Source of the DNA: Planctomycetaceae bacterium
GTDB lineage: Bacteria > Planctomycetota > Planctomycetia > Pirellulales > Pirellulaceae
Length of the DNA: 64,000 bases
Assembly (NCBI GenBank): GCA_016794985.1
Contig: JAEUIQ010000011.1
Location: 146,029 to 210,028, forward strand
Direction of reading: 5' to 3'
Shown here: piece after piece, positions 17,339 to 25,484 of the stretch
Numbering within the stretch: position 1 is the stretch's first letter
Layout: the number at the start of each line of letters is the position of its first letter
The notes under the pieces: model-generated
Databases searched by the model: none
What the model was told of the DNA's origin: nothing
The model's input: only the letters and a program-made list of their open reading frames with translations
Translations under genes and position numbers: made by a program

Positions 17339-19263
17339 CGTGCCGCCCTCGCTTCCGTTGTCGAAGGTGCATCGACCGACCAGCGCTTCGGCTCGCTATC
17401 CTCGAAATTCCACAGGCTGGCGTTGGTCCAAGCCGGAGGAGCCGTCTCCCAAGAATACTCGGCATCGGCGGACGACGAGCCAAACGGATTGGGCAGTTCC
17501 AATTTCCAGGCATGAAGACAAAGGGGCGAGGCACCCGGTACCTTGCTGGCGTTGTGGCCCAGTTTGCGATCTGGCAAGTATGCCGTATCGCCGACAATCG
17601 GAAATCCCAAATCCCACAAGTGAATTCGGATTTGATTCGTCCTGCCCGTGATGGGTCGAGCTTCAACCATAGCCGAACCATCAGCGAATCTTTGCAAAAC
17701 CCGGAATTGGGTTTCCGAAGGCAATCCGGCGTCTGCCACAACCCGCAAGCCGTCGTTTTCCGGACCGTCGCTGATCGGAGCCACCGATTGGAACGTGTCC
17801 TCAGGCGGGTGACCATAAACCCGAGCCAAGTACGTTTTCCGAACTTGATTCGCTTGAAACAACTGATGCAGCGCGGTCGCTGCTCGCCGATGCCGAGCAA
17901 TGACCATCAGTCCGCTAGTGTCCGCATCCAAACGATGAACCAACTTCAGTCGTTGCGGACGATAGACTTGCTGCAACATCCACTCGAGAGTGTTCCGATT
18001 GAAACGACCGCAAGCATGGACTGGTAAAGGAGCTGGCTTCTCGACCACAACGATGTTGGCATCATCGAACACGATCTTGATGTTGGCATTGACCTCTGGC
18101 TCCACGGTGTTGGGCAGTAGATGCCGCAGGCCCATCCCTTCACGGACAATCAAGTCGACACTCACGGGTTGACCGCCCAACAACACGCGACCCGCAGCGA
18201 TTGATTGTTCCCAACTGGATCGACCGACATGCGGATGCAGTTGGTCTAGAAAATCAATAACCCTCAATCCTGCAAATCGTTGCGGGACATTCAAGGGCCG
18301 CAAGTTATCGTACGGAGTTTTACCGGGTAAGTTCGCAGCGAAGGCGTTCAGCTCAAACTGCCGAGCTTGTCGCTGTCGCTTTTCGCGTTCCGCCACCAAG
18401 TTGCAACAATACGGGCACTGCACATTTGGAGTATAGAGTGGCGAGGCTTGGTCCGTCGGTGTGAGCGGATGTTGGCACGCGTAACACTGAGTCGTCGCGG
18501 TCTCCAACAAATGAGGGTCAAGTGCCACTCGCTTGTCGAACACGAAGCACTCGCCCTGCCAATGCGCTCCGCCAACTTCCTCGAAATACTTTAAGATGCC
18601 GCCATCCAACTGGTAGACTTCTTGGAAACCCAATTGTTCCATCAGCGGTCCAGCTTTTTCGCAGCGGATGCCACCGGTACAAAACATGACCATTGGCTTG
18701 TCTTTCGTCTCCGGCGGCAAGTTGGCCGCTGCGGCCGGAAAGTCTCGAAAGTGATCGATGTTGATTGGCAAGGCGTTATTAAATGTGCCGATCTCGACTT
18801 CGTAATTGTTCCGTGTGTCCAACAGCGTCAACGGTCGACCAGCGTCCAGCCATTCCTTCAATTGTGCGGCGGGAATTTTTTTCGATGTGTAACGCGCGGG
18901 GTCAATACTTTCGACGCCAAACGCAATGATCTCTTGCTTGATCCGAACCAGCATTCGGGAGAATGGCTGATCGTTGCTAAAGGACTCTTTGGGCTGAATG
19001 TCCGCAAGACCGGGATAAGTTCGTAGATGGGCTACCAATTTGGCAATGGCCGCCGGAGGCCCCGCCACGAAGAAATTGATGCCCTCGCGACTGAGCAGGA
19101 TGGTGCCTTTGATTTGCAACTGATCGCAAATCTGCCGCAATTCCTGCCGCATTTCGCCCAAATTGCCCAGTGGAACGAATTTGTAGCAGGAGAGGTTGAG
19201 AATTGCCGCCTCGTTCGGCTCGGGTTCGGTCCGATTTTCGGCCCAAATTGAAGAAACCATCAT
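17335..19263 (-). CDS. TrhO (rhodanese tRNA hydroxylase)-RluA pseudouridine synthase fusion
   Basis: About 642 residues, two complete enzymes in one chain. Residues about 20-300 are the TrhO/UPF0176 type: an acylphosphatase-like head (GTILLSREGINFFVAG), a rhodanese domain with catalytic Cys in CTGGIRCEK (about 195-203), and a Cys-pair zinc site (CYAC at about 260-263, CPYC at about 283-286). TrhO makes 5-hydroxyuridine at the tRNA wobble position. Residues about 325-395 resemble an S4 domain. Residues about 395-600 are an RluA-type synthase with HRLDADTSGLMV carrying the catalytic Asp, then RPITGRTNQIRIHLWDLGFPIVGD. It overlaps the S1 gene by 4 nt. Both active sites look intact. Confidence 0.92.
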   Translation of the reverse strand: MMVSSIWAENRTEPEPNEAAILNLSCYKFVPLGNLGEMRQELRQICDQLQIKGTILLSREGINFFVAGPPAAIAKLVAHLRTYPGLADIQPKESFSNDQPFSRMLVRIKQEIIAFGVESIDPARYTSKKIPAAQLKEWLDAGRPLTLLDTRNNYEVEIGTFNNALPINIDHFRDFPAAAANLPPETKDKPMVMFCTGGIRCEKAGPLMEQLGFQEVYQLDGGILKYFEEVGGAHWQGECFVFDKRVALDPHLLETATTQCYACQHPLTPTDQASPLYTPNVQCPYCCNLVAEREKRQRQARQFELNAFAANLPGKTPYDNLRPLNVPQRFAGLRVIDFLDQLHPHVGRSSWEQSIAAGRVLLGGQPVSVDLIVREGMGLRHLLPNTVEPEVNANIKIVFDDANIVVVEKPAPLPVHACGRFNRNTLEWMLQQVYRPQRLKLVHRLDADTSGLMVIARHRRAATALHQLFQANQVRKTYLARVYGHPPEDTFQSVAPISDGPENDGLRVVADAGLPSETQFRVLQRFADGSAMVEARPITGRTNQIRIHLWDLGFPIVGDTAYLPDRKLGHNASKVPGASPLCLHAWKLELPNPFGSSSADAEYSWETAPPAWTNASLWNFEDSEPKRWSVDAPSTTEARAAR

Positions 19264-19288
19264 CAAACGCCCAAATACAAGTCATTTT

Positions 19289-19318
19289 CGACCGGGTTCG
19301 CACTTTACGACCCGGTTG
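19289..19318. other. hairpin between dnaB and the TrhO-RluA gene
   Basis: Bases 19289-19297 pair with 19310-19318 (core ACCGGGT/ACCCGGT, plus a G-U and a closing C-G pair) around a 12-nt loop. There is no T run on either strand, so it is not a classical terminator. On the minus strand it lies just downstream of dnaB and 5' of the fusion gene, where it could act as an mRNA-processing or stability element. That role is inference. Confidence 0.4.
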
Positions 19319-19369
19319 ACCTTCAGTGTACGTTCGATCGATTGAAAATTAAAGAACGGTTAACGGCTT

Positions 19370-20827
19370 TCACAGGTCGTCCGCCACAGAGGGTTGGTAC
19401 TCGTCGAACTCGTCGAAACGCTGGGGAGCGCGATCTTCGAAGCGGGTGTAATCGGCCTGCCATACGAGTTCGACGTCGCCCGTTGGGCCGTTTCGTTGCT
19501 TTTCGATAATGATGACCGCTTTGCCCTTTAATTCGGCCAGTGCCTCGGCGTTTCCTTTGTGATAGTACTCTTCGCGGTGCACGAACATAACGATGTCGGC
19601 GTCCTGTTCGATCGCCCCGGACTCGCGAAGATGGCTGAGTTTCGGGCGATGGTCGCGCGAGTCTTCCGCCTGTCGATTCAGCTGGGCCAAACACAGGATC
19701 GGCACTTTCAATTCACGAGCCATGCCTTTGAGTCGTCGCGCGATCTTGGCGACTTGCTCTTGCCGTGGGTCATTCGGATTGTCTGGTTCGATCAATTGCA
19801 AGTAGTCGATGACAATCAGCCCCAATTTGTTATTCGATTGTCGCTTGACGCGACGGCCAGCGGCGGCGATTTCCGAGACAGTTCGCGACGGGGAATCATC
19901 CACAAAAAAAGGAGCCGAGGCGATCTTGGAGGCGGTTTTTGATAACTTCGATCGTTCCCCTTGGTTCAAGCTACCATTTCGCAATTGATGGCCGTTGACG
20001 CGTGCTTCGGAGCACAGCATCCGATCGATCAATTCATTGGCACCCATTTCCAGACTGATGAACAAAGTCGGCTCGTTTTGGCGAATCGCCACGTTCGCCG
20101 CCACGTTCATGGCAAACGCGGTTTTACCCATGCTGGGACGCGCGGCCAAGATCAGCAATTCATTCTCGCGAAATCCACCCGTCATTTCGTCCATCTTGGC
20201 GAAACCCGACTCGACGAAGCCTTCTAATCGCTCGCCTTTGATCCTTGCTTCCAAACGATCCATGAACGACGTCATGATTTCCCGCATGGGCTTGAGCGAG
20301 TTCGAGCTACGATTGTCAAGGATGTTAAAGATCTGCTGCTCCGCTTGGCTGAGGGCATCTTTTGGCACCACCTCTGGCAAATAGGCAGTACTCAAGATGT
20401 CGGTACTGGCCACAATCAGCTTCCGCAATGTCGCCTTGTTCGACACGATATCCGCGTAGTACTCGGCATGGGCGGCATTGTTCACCGAAGTAACCACGCG
20501 TGCAAAATAGCCGGCACCCCCAATCACGTCCCATTTCGATTTGGACTTGAGGTTTTCGCGAATAATCGTCGGATCGACTTTTTTCCCTTCGTTGGAGCAA
20601 TCGAGGATCGCTTCGTACAGGATTCGGTTCGCATCGTCGTAGAAATCGTCCGGACGCAGAATTTGAATGACGTTGTCCAGGACATCGGGCAAGAGAAAAA
20701 TCGAGCCCAGAACTGCCGTTTCTGCCTCGATGCTGCTAGGCATCGGCCGCATCAGTACCGATTCATCAAAGTCCGGGTTGGGCTGATGCCCACCGGGCCG
20801 GTCGTTGTTCTTACGAGACTTCTTCAC
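19370..20827 (-). CDS. dnaB: replicative DNA helicase DnaB
   Basis: DnaB is the hexameric 5'-3' helicase that unwinds the replication fork and binds primase through its N-terminal domain. The 485-residue protein has the N-domain (SSIEAETAVLGSIFLLPDVLD) and a RecA-like motor with Walker A (ARPSMGKTAFAMNVA), LFISLEMG, Walker B (LGLIVIDYLQLI), and the SHLRESGAIEQDADIVMFVHR block. The start is GTG with GGGAG five bases upstream. No intein is seen. It is divergent from lpxD and leads the minus-strand run of RNA-related genes after a 103-base gap. Confidence 0.96.
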   Translation of the reverse strand: MKKSRKNNDRPGGHQPNPDFDESVLMRPMPSSIEAETAVLGSIFLLPDVLDNVIQILRPDDFYDDANRILYEAILDCSNEGKKVDPTIIRENLKSKSKWDVIGGAGYFARVVTSVNNAAHAEYYADIVSNKATLRKLIVASTDILSTAYLPEVVPKDALSQAEQQIFNILDNRSSNSLKPMREIMTSFMDRLEARIKGERLEGFVESGFAKMDEMTGGFRENELLILAARPSMGKTAFAMNVAANVAIRQNEPTLFISLEMGANELIDRMLCSEARVNGHQLRNGSLNQGERSKLSKTASKIASAPFFVDDSPSRTVSEIAAAGRRVKRQSNNKLGLIVIDYLQLIEPDNPNDPRQEQVAKIARRLKGMARELKVPILCLAQLNRQAEDSRDHRPKLSHLRESGAIEQDADIVMFVHREEYYHKGNAEALAELKGKAVIIIEKQRNGPTGDVELVWQADYTRFEDRAPQRFDEFDEYQPSVADDL

Positions 20828-21135
20828 CAGGGCTCCCTCTCCGAGTGGAAAACGGTAGCTTGTCGTGCCGATTGCCCAGGGTTTGTGCAGGTTTCAAAAC
20901 TTGGAACAGACGGCGTCGACTACCAACAGCACCGGCCCGCAAGCGTTGCGGGGACGGTTGGTAATAATCCCAGAATTCAATCTCGAGTCTAGCGGGTAGA
21001 CCGAATTTGGAAAAACTCGTCTTGGGATTTGGACCCGGTCCTTGTAACATGCGTCAATGGTCGGTTTCAGGAATCTGGGAAAATCCCGGAATCTCCTGCC
21101 GTGCAGACGTTTTTTGGCTCGACAAGGGATGGTCG
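20828..21135. other. divergent dnaB-lpxD intergenic region
   Basis: These 308 bases contain the upstream regions of dnaB (minus) and lpxD (plus). The frame of lpxD is open back to 21007, but no conserved residues lie there. A short palindrome, GGACCCGGTCC, sits at 21031-21041. I could not pick a promoter with confidence. Confidence 0.5.
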
Positions 21136-22263
21136 ATGAAAAGCCTTACGATCAATCAGATTGCCGCTGTGGTGTCGGGAACCGTCATTGGGGACGGAAA
21201 TCTGGCCATTACCGGAGCAGCACCCATCCGAGACGCCGGCGCGGGCGACATCACTTTGGCAGATGATCCGCGATACGCCAGCAAGTTAACCGATTGTCCT
21301 GCAGTTGCAGTCATTCGTCCTCTAGAGTTTCCAGCCTGCGACAAGACTTGCGTCGTCGTGTCCGATGTACACGCGGCCTTCGCCAAATTGGTCAAGTTTT
21401 TTGACCCGCCCGTCCGCGACACGTTTCGCGGTATCAGTCCACATGCTTCGATTTCGGTCACCGCGCGAATTGGCCGTGATTGTGTCATCGAACCGTTCGC
21501 TGTGATTGGCGATCATGTCGAGCTCGGGGATCATGTCCATGTCGGTGCCGGATCGGTCATCGAATCGGCCTGCCGCATTGGTGACCGCACGCGAATATTT
21601 GCGCGTTGCGTCCTGTATGCGAAGACTGAAGTGGGCTGTGACTGCCGAATCCACGCCGGTGCGGTGCTGGGGGCGGATGGTTTCGGCTACAACACCCGCG
21701 AAGGTCGGCACGAATTGTCGGCCCAATTGGGCAATGTTGTGATCGGCGACGATGTCGAGATTGGAGCGAACTCCACCATCGACCGCGGAACGTACAACGC
21801 GACGGTCATCGGGTCGGGAACCAAGATCGATAACTTGGTGATGATCGCCCACAACAATCGCTTAGGAAAACACAACTTGATCTGCAGCCAAGTCGGCATC
21901 GCCGGTAGTTGTCGCACCGGCGATTATGTGGTGATGGCCGGCCAAGTTGGAATCGGCGATCATGTGGACATTGGTGCGCAAACGACTCTGGCGGCCCAAT
22001 GCGGTGTCATGAATCATATCCCGGCGAAGAGTGTCTACGTGGGTAGCCCAGCCCTACCCATCAAAGAGCAACTTAAGAATTGGGCGGTTCTGGGGAAGAT
22101 CAGCGAGTGGTACCAGAAATGGAAAGACATGCTGCGGCGAATTGAACACATCGAACGAATTTTGCATCAAGTCGAAGTCCCAGAAGCTCCGGCAAACAGT
22201 AGTACTCGGCCCGCCGCTCCAGCTACTTCCTCGAGCGTTGAATCGTCACGCCGAGTGGCTTGA
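21136..22263 (+). CDS. lpxD: UDP-3-O-acylglucosamine N-acyltransferase LpxD
   Basis: LpxD adds the second acyl chain to UDP-3-O-acylglucosamine in lipid A synthesis. The 375-residue protein has an N-terminal uridine-binding domain (TINQIAAVVSGTVIGDGN...ITGAAPIRDAGAGDITL). A left-handed beta-helix of hexapeptide repeats follows, including GADGFGYN and IAHNNRLGKHNLICSQVGIAGS with the catalytic His. A C-terminal helical extension ends in a Ser/Ala/Pro-rich tail. ATG 21136 is chosen because MKSLTINQIAAVVSG is the normal family start. lpxI follows after 11 bases. Its presence supports a lipid-A-bearing outer membrane. Confidence 0.96.
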   Translation: MKSLTINQIAAVVSGTVIGDGNLAITGAAPIRDAGAGDITLADDPRYASKLTDCPAVAVIRPLEFPACDKTCVVVSDVHAAFAKLVKFFDPPVRDTFRGISPHASISVTARIGRDCVIEPFAVIGDHVELGDHVHVGAGSVIESACRIGDRTRIFARCVLYAKTEVGCDCRIHAGAVLGADGFGYNTREGRHELSAQLGNVVIGDDVEIGANSTIDRGTYNATVIGSGTKIDNLVMIAHNNRLGKHNLICSQVGIAGSCRTGDYVVMAGQVGIGDHVDIGAQTTLAAQCGVMNHIPAKSVYVGSPALPIKEQLKNWAVLGKISEWYQKWKDMLRRIEHIERILHQVEVPEAPANSSTRPAAPATSSSVESSRRVA

Positions 22264-22274
22264 AAGAGTGATAG

Positions 22275-23192
22275 ATGAACGAAGTCTCGCCCAACACTGC
22301 TGCGATTGACTCCCCGCCCTCGCGAGTCGGGTTGATCGCTGGGTGGGGCGATTTTCCAATCACGGTCGCCAAGACATTGCAAGAGGCAGGGGTTGAAGTC
22401 TACGGGGCGTTGTTGCATGGACACGCCGACCCCAAACTGGAGCAGTATTGCAAGGCCGTCCAGTGGTCTGGTGTCGCCAGGTTTGGTGGCAAGATTCGCT
22501 TCTTCAATCGCCATCGAGTGGCTCACGTTACGATGGCTGGCAAGTTGTTCAAGACGGTCATGTTCCGACGGTTTGCCTGGCTACATCACTTACCGGATTG
22601 GCACTTTCTTCGCTACTTCTATCACCATTTTATCACCAACCGGGCTCGCCGGAATGATGATGAACTAATGTTGACGGTGGTCAAACTCTATCAAGATGCG
22701 GGAATTCACATGGCTGCTGCGACCGACTTCGCTCCTCAACTGTTGATCGGTCCAGGACAATTAACCGGCAGTGTCCTCAAAGAGAGCGAATGGAACGACA
22801 TCGCCTATGGTTGGCAGTTGGCGAAGGAGATGGGGCGATTGGACATCGGGCAGACGGTTGCCGTTCATCGAGGTGTGGCGTTGGCCGTGGAAGCCGTCGA
22901 GGGTACCGATGCCTGTATCGAACGCGCGGGACAGTTGTGCCGTCGTGGTGGATTCACGTTGGTAAAGGTTGCCAAGCCTCAGCAAGACATGCGGTTCGAT
23001 GTGCCGACCATTGGTTTGCAAACCTTGCAAAATGTCCATGCGGCCGGCGGCCGCGTCATTGCCTTTGAAGCTCATAAAACGATTGTTCTCAACCAAGAAG
23101 ACGTCATCAAGTTCGCGCAGAAACATCGCATGGTTCTGATCGCTGTGACGGATGCGCAAGTGGAGCAGATCAAGGTTCGTGTCGCAAGTTAA
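22275..23192 (+). CDS. lpxI: UDP-2,3-diacylglucosamine diphosphatase LpxI
   Basis: LpxI hydrolyses UDP-2,3-diacylglucosamine to lipid X and UMP; it replaces LpxH in many bacteria. The 305-residue protein has the LpxI (DUF1009) layout: GLIAGWGDFPITVAKTLQ at the N-terminus, then VTMAGKLFKTVM, TDFAPQLL, LDIGQTVAVHRGVALAVEAVEGTD, and the C-terminal KVAKPQQDMRFDVPTIGLQT block with the catalytic Asp region. It lies 11 bases after lpxD, so the two are almost certainly cotranscribed. GAAAGAG precedes the ATG. Confidence 0.94.
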   Translation: MNEVSPNTAAIDSPPSRVGLIAGWGDFPITVAKTLQEAGVEVYGALLHGHADPKLEQYCKAVQWSGVARFGGKIRFFNRHRVAHVTMAGKLFKTVMFRRFAWLHHLPDWHFLRYFYHHFITNRARRNDDELMLTVVKLYQDAGIHMAAATDFAPQLLIGPGQLTGSVLKESEWNDIAYGWQLAKEMGRLDIGQTVAVHRGVALAVEAVEGTDACIERAGQLCRRGGFTLVKVAKPQQDMRFDVPTIGLQTLQNVHAAGGRVIAFEAHKTIVLNQEDVIKFAQKHRMVLIAVTDAQVEQIKVRVAS

Positions 23193-23815
23193 GGCTTACC
23201 CCGCGGATCCGTTGCACGACATCGCCTTCGATTCTGTCTGGTATTCTGTTTTCAATCCAACCGCACATGCCACCTTCCGTACGAATGGCAGAGCCTCGTT
23301 GGACAGCGCCAATTTTCTGAGCGACGAGCCCTAGCCGCCAGTCATTCCAGGAGAACATCGGCGGCTCGTGCTTCGCCGCTCACCAATCAGGAAAACCGAT
23401 CGCCTCTCTATTGTCTGAATCAAAATATCGCCGGCCAATTTGAGCAAGACGATGCCGCGCCGCAGGAATCTAGAAGTTTTAGCGACTCGATTTTTGATGA
23501 CTTGGTGTGTACAATACAGAGCTTGAGCAAAAGTTTTGAACGCGGCAACTTTTCTCAAGAAAAATGTGCCTCGCCTGATAGAAGACGCAAAGAAAAACTT
23601 GGCGGATCGCTGTTTTTTTCTTTGGGCTCCGCCGCAGTTGATCTCGCGGGTATGAATCGAAGCTGATAATTATTGCTCATCAACTGACGTTGATCGATGC
23701 ACGTGATGTTGATCGATGCATAAAGGTTTGTTGGTTTTCCGCGGGACTGCGGATGACCAATTCGATACCGAAACCTGCCATCGCTCGATGTGGAGCCCAG
23801 AAGAGAATGACATCC
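23193..23815. other. intergenic region after lpxI
   Basis: About 620 bases without a convincing gene. Short frames on both strands are arginine-rich or interrupted and have no family resemblance. No terminator was found directly after lpxI. The region must hold the promoter of the DUF2617 gene, but no clear -35/-10 pair stood out. Confidence 0.5.
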
Positions 23816-24379
23816 ATGAGCCTGTTGACCACACGTCCAAAAATTTCCGAGCTAACCTTTGGATTGTACGGTCGATCCGTGCATCCCGAGTTGTTTCAAA
23901 TCTATTCCACCCGGCGAATTGAACGCGACCGGTTCCAAGCACAGATTGATGTCACGTCCACTGGGCACTTGGTCATGTTCAAGACCGAAGGTCGGGTCTT
24001 TACCGAGGTTGCCACCAGCGCTCACCAAGAATTGCCTCAACGACGACGTCTGTTGTCGACACGAATTCACGATCGATTTCAAGACCGCATGGAGTGCGAA
24101 GGCGGTGTCCTATTCGAGTATCAGTATCACCTGGAACGCCTGTCACCTGAAGCCTTTGGGCATTTGCATCAAGCTTTTTCGAGTAGCTCGGTGGTGGATG
24201 GGATGCTGCATCAGTTTCAAAACAGCAGCCGAGTAAACCTAGCAGCATTGAGTTACATTTACATCGACACTCGTGTCAACAGTTTTCGCGTCCAAGCCGT
24301 TCATACGTTTCCAGATGACTACGCCGTTTTGAAAACTCAATCGCTCTATCGTCTCCCAGCCAAGCGGTCGGCGGGCTAA
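23816..24379 (+). CDS. DUF2617-like protein
   Basis: This 187-residue soluble protein starts MSLLTTRPKISELTFGLYGRSVHPELF, with later segments RDRFQAQIDVTSTGHLVMF, LPQRRRLLSTRIHDRFQDR and YQYHLERLSPEAFGHLHQAF. The pattern agrees with DUF2617, a family of unknown function found in actinobacteria and planctomycetes. ATG 23816 has GAAGAG about nine bases upstream; ATG 23807, three codons earlier, is an alternative. A terminator begins two bases after the stop, so it ends its own transcript. Confidence 0.72.
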   Translation: MSLLTTRPKISELTFGLYGRSVHPELFQIYSTRRIERDRFQAQIDVTSTGHLVMFKTEGRVFTEVATSAHQELPQRRRLLSTRIHDRFQDRMECEGGVLFEYQYHLERLSPEAFGHLHQAFSSSSVVDGMLHQFQNSSRVNLAALSYIYIDTRVNSFRVQAVHTFPDDYAVLKTQSLYRLPAKRSAG

Positions 24380-24380
24380 T

Positions 24381-24408
24381 GTCGCGGTTCGCTCCGCGGG
24401 ACCTTTTT
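24381..24408 (+). terminator. rho-independent terminator after the DUF2617 gene
   Basis: GTCGCGG (24381-24387) pairs with CCGCGGGAC (24394-24402) through a seven-base-pair stem with a bulge, followed by T residues at 24404-24408. It starts immediately after the TAA stop and marks the left edge of the tandem repeat region. Confidence 0.62.
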
Positions 24409-24887
24409 GGTAAACTTTCACGGGATCGCCGACCAAATTGAGTACTGGTGCATTCCACAAGTCGTTGTGCGACATTTCAGAAGCTCAAGTGTGTTGGAGA
24501 GCGATTTGCGCGATTCAGCTTGTTTGATGAGGCGGCTCGCTGCATGCTCTACGGTTCGTGAACGGTTACGGAATTTTGAAATCTGAATTCAGCGTAAGCT
24601 GCACAACATTCCTCTGCCAAGCTCCCGGCACGCGTCAAAGACGGGATGGCAAAGGAATGGTTGGCAAAGGAATTCGGGCACAGGAATTTTGTACGCGTTC
24701 ACAAGTATGATGACCTAATTTAGTTCTGGTGCATTCCACAAGTCGTTCTGTTACTGTTCGAAGCTTAGTTGTGTTGAAGAACGATTCTCTCGATTCAGCT
24801 TGTTTGATGAAACGGCTCGCTGCATGCTCTACGGTTCGTGAACGGTTAAGGAATTTTGAAATCTGAATTCACCCTAACCTGCACAAC

Positions 24888-24968
24888 ATTCCCCTGCCAA
24901 CCATTCCTCTGCCAAGCTCCTAGCACGCGGCAAAGACGGATTGGCAAAGGAATGGTTGGCAAAGGAAT
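24888..24968. repeat. long inverted repeat (hairpin) in tandem unit 2
   Basis: Left arm 24888-24915 and right arm 24941-24968 are each 28 nt and match at 25 of 28 positions, around a 25-nt spacer. Each arm is itself a doubled ATTCCTCTGCCAA-type word. The right-hand word is immediately followed by GAATTCGGGCACAGGAATTTT-like sequence shared by all units. Confidence 0.9.
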
Positions 24969-25182
24969 TCGGGCACAGGAATTTTGTACGCGTTCACAAG
25001 TATGACGACCTAATTTGGTTCTGGTGAATTCCACAAGTCGTTGTGCGACATTTCGGAAGCTCAAATGTATCGAGAACGATTTTCTCGATTCAGCTTATTC
25101 GATGAGGCGACTCGCTGCATGCTGTACGGTTCGTGAACGGTTAAGGAATTTTGAAATCTGAATTAAGCGCAACCTGCACAAC

Positions 25183-25263
25183 ATTCCTCTGCCAACCATT
25201 CCCCTGCCAAGCTCCCTGCACGCGGCAAAGACGGATTGGCAAAGGAATGGTTGGCAAAGGAAT
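25183..25263. repeat. long inverted repeat (hairpin) in tandem unit 3
   Basis: This has the same architecture as in unit 2: arms 25183-25210 and 25236-25263, 28 nt each, with a 25-nt spacer. In unit 1 only a shortened left arm (24608-24620) is left opposite 24661-24673. Confidence 0.9.
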
Positions 25264-25484
25264 TCGGGCACAGGAATTTTGAATCCTTTCACGAGAATGA
25301 TGACCAAATTTAGGACTAGCGTATCCCGCAAGTCGTTGTGCTACATTTCAGAAGCTCAAGTGTACTGAAAACGATTTTCTTGATTCAGCTCGTGTTTTGG
25401 AGGCAACTCGCTACATGCTCTACGGTTCGCGAACGGTTACCGATTCACATGCGATGACCTGGTGCACTCCACGACCGATTCGCT

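Larger units (their letters stand above)
24442..25441. repeat. degenerate tandem array, 3.4 units of about 281-295 bp
   Basis: Anchoring on the GCATTCCACAAGTCGTT box, units start at about 24450, 24731, 25026 and 25321. The periods are 281, 295 and 295, and the last unit is cut off near 25441 after CGGTTAC. Each unit contains CGATTCAGCTTGTTTGATGA, CTACGGTTCGTGAACGGTTA, GGAATTTTGAAATCTGAATT and a long inverted repeat. Unit 1 lacks a 15-base segment within the hairpin, which explains its shorter period. Short frames of 72-78 codons on the minus strand are by-products of the repeat. No transposase is present. The array lies between two gene sets pointing toward it. Confidence 0.93.

Noticed and set aside
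17137..18027. 296-codon plus-strand frame over the S1 and fusion genes
   Set aside because: It crosses two coding genes on the other strand and reads as Arg/Ser/Pro-rich noise.
23331..23558. 75-codon minus-strand frame in the lpxI-DUF2617 gap
   Set aside because: It has no ribosome site and no family resemblance, and is too short to support a call.
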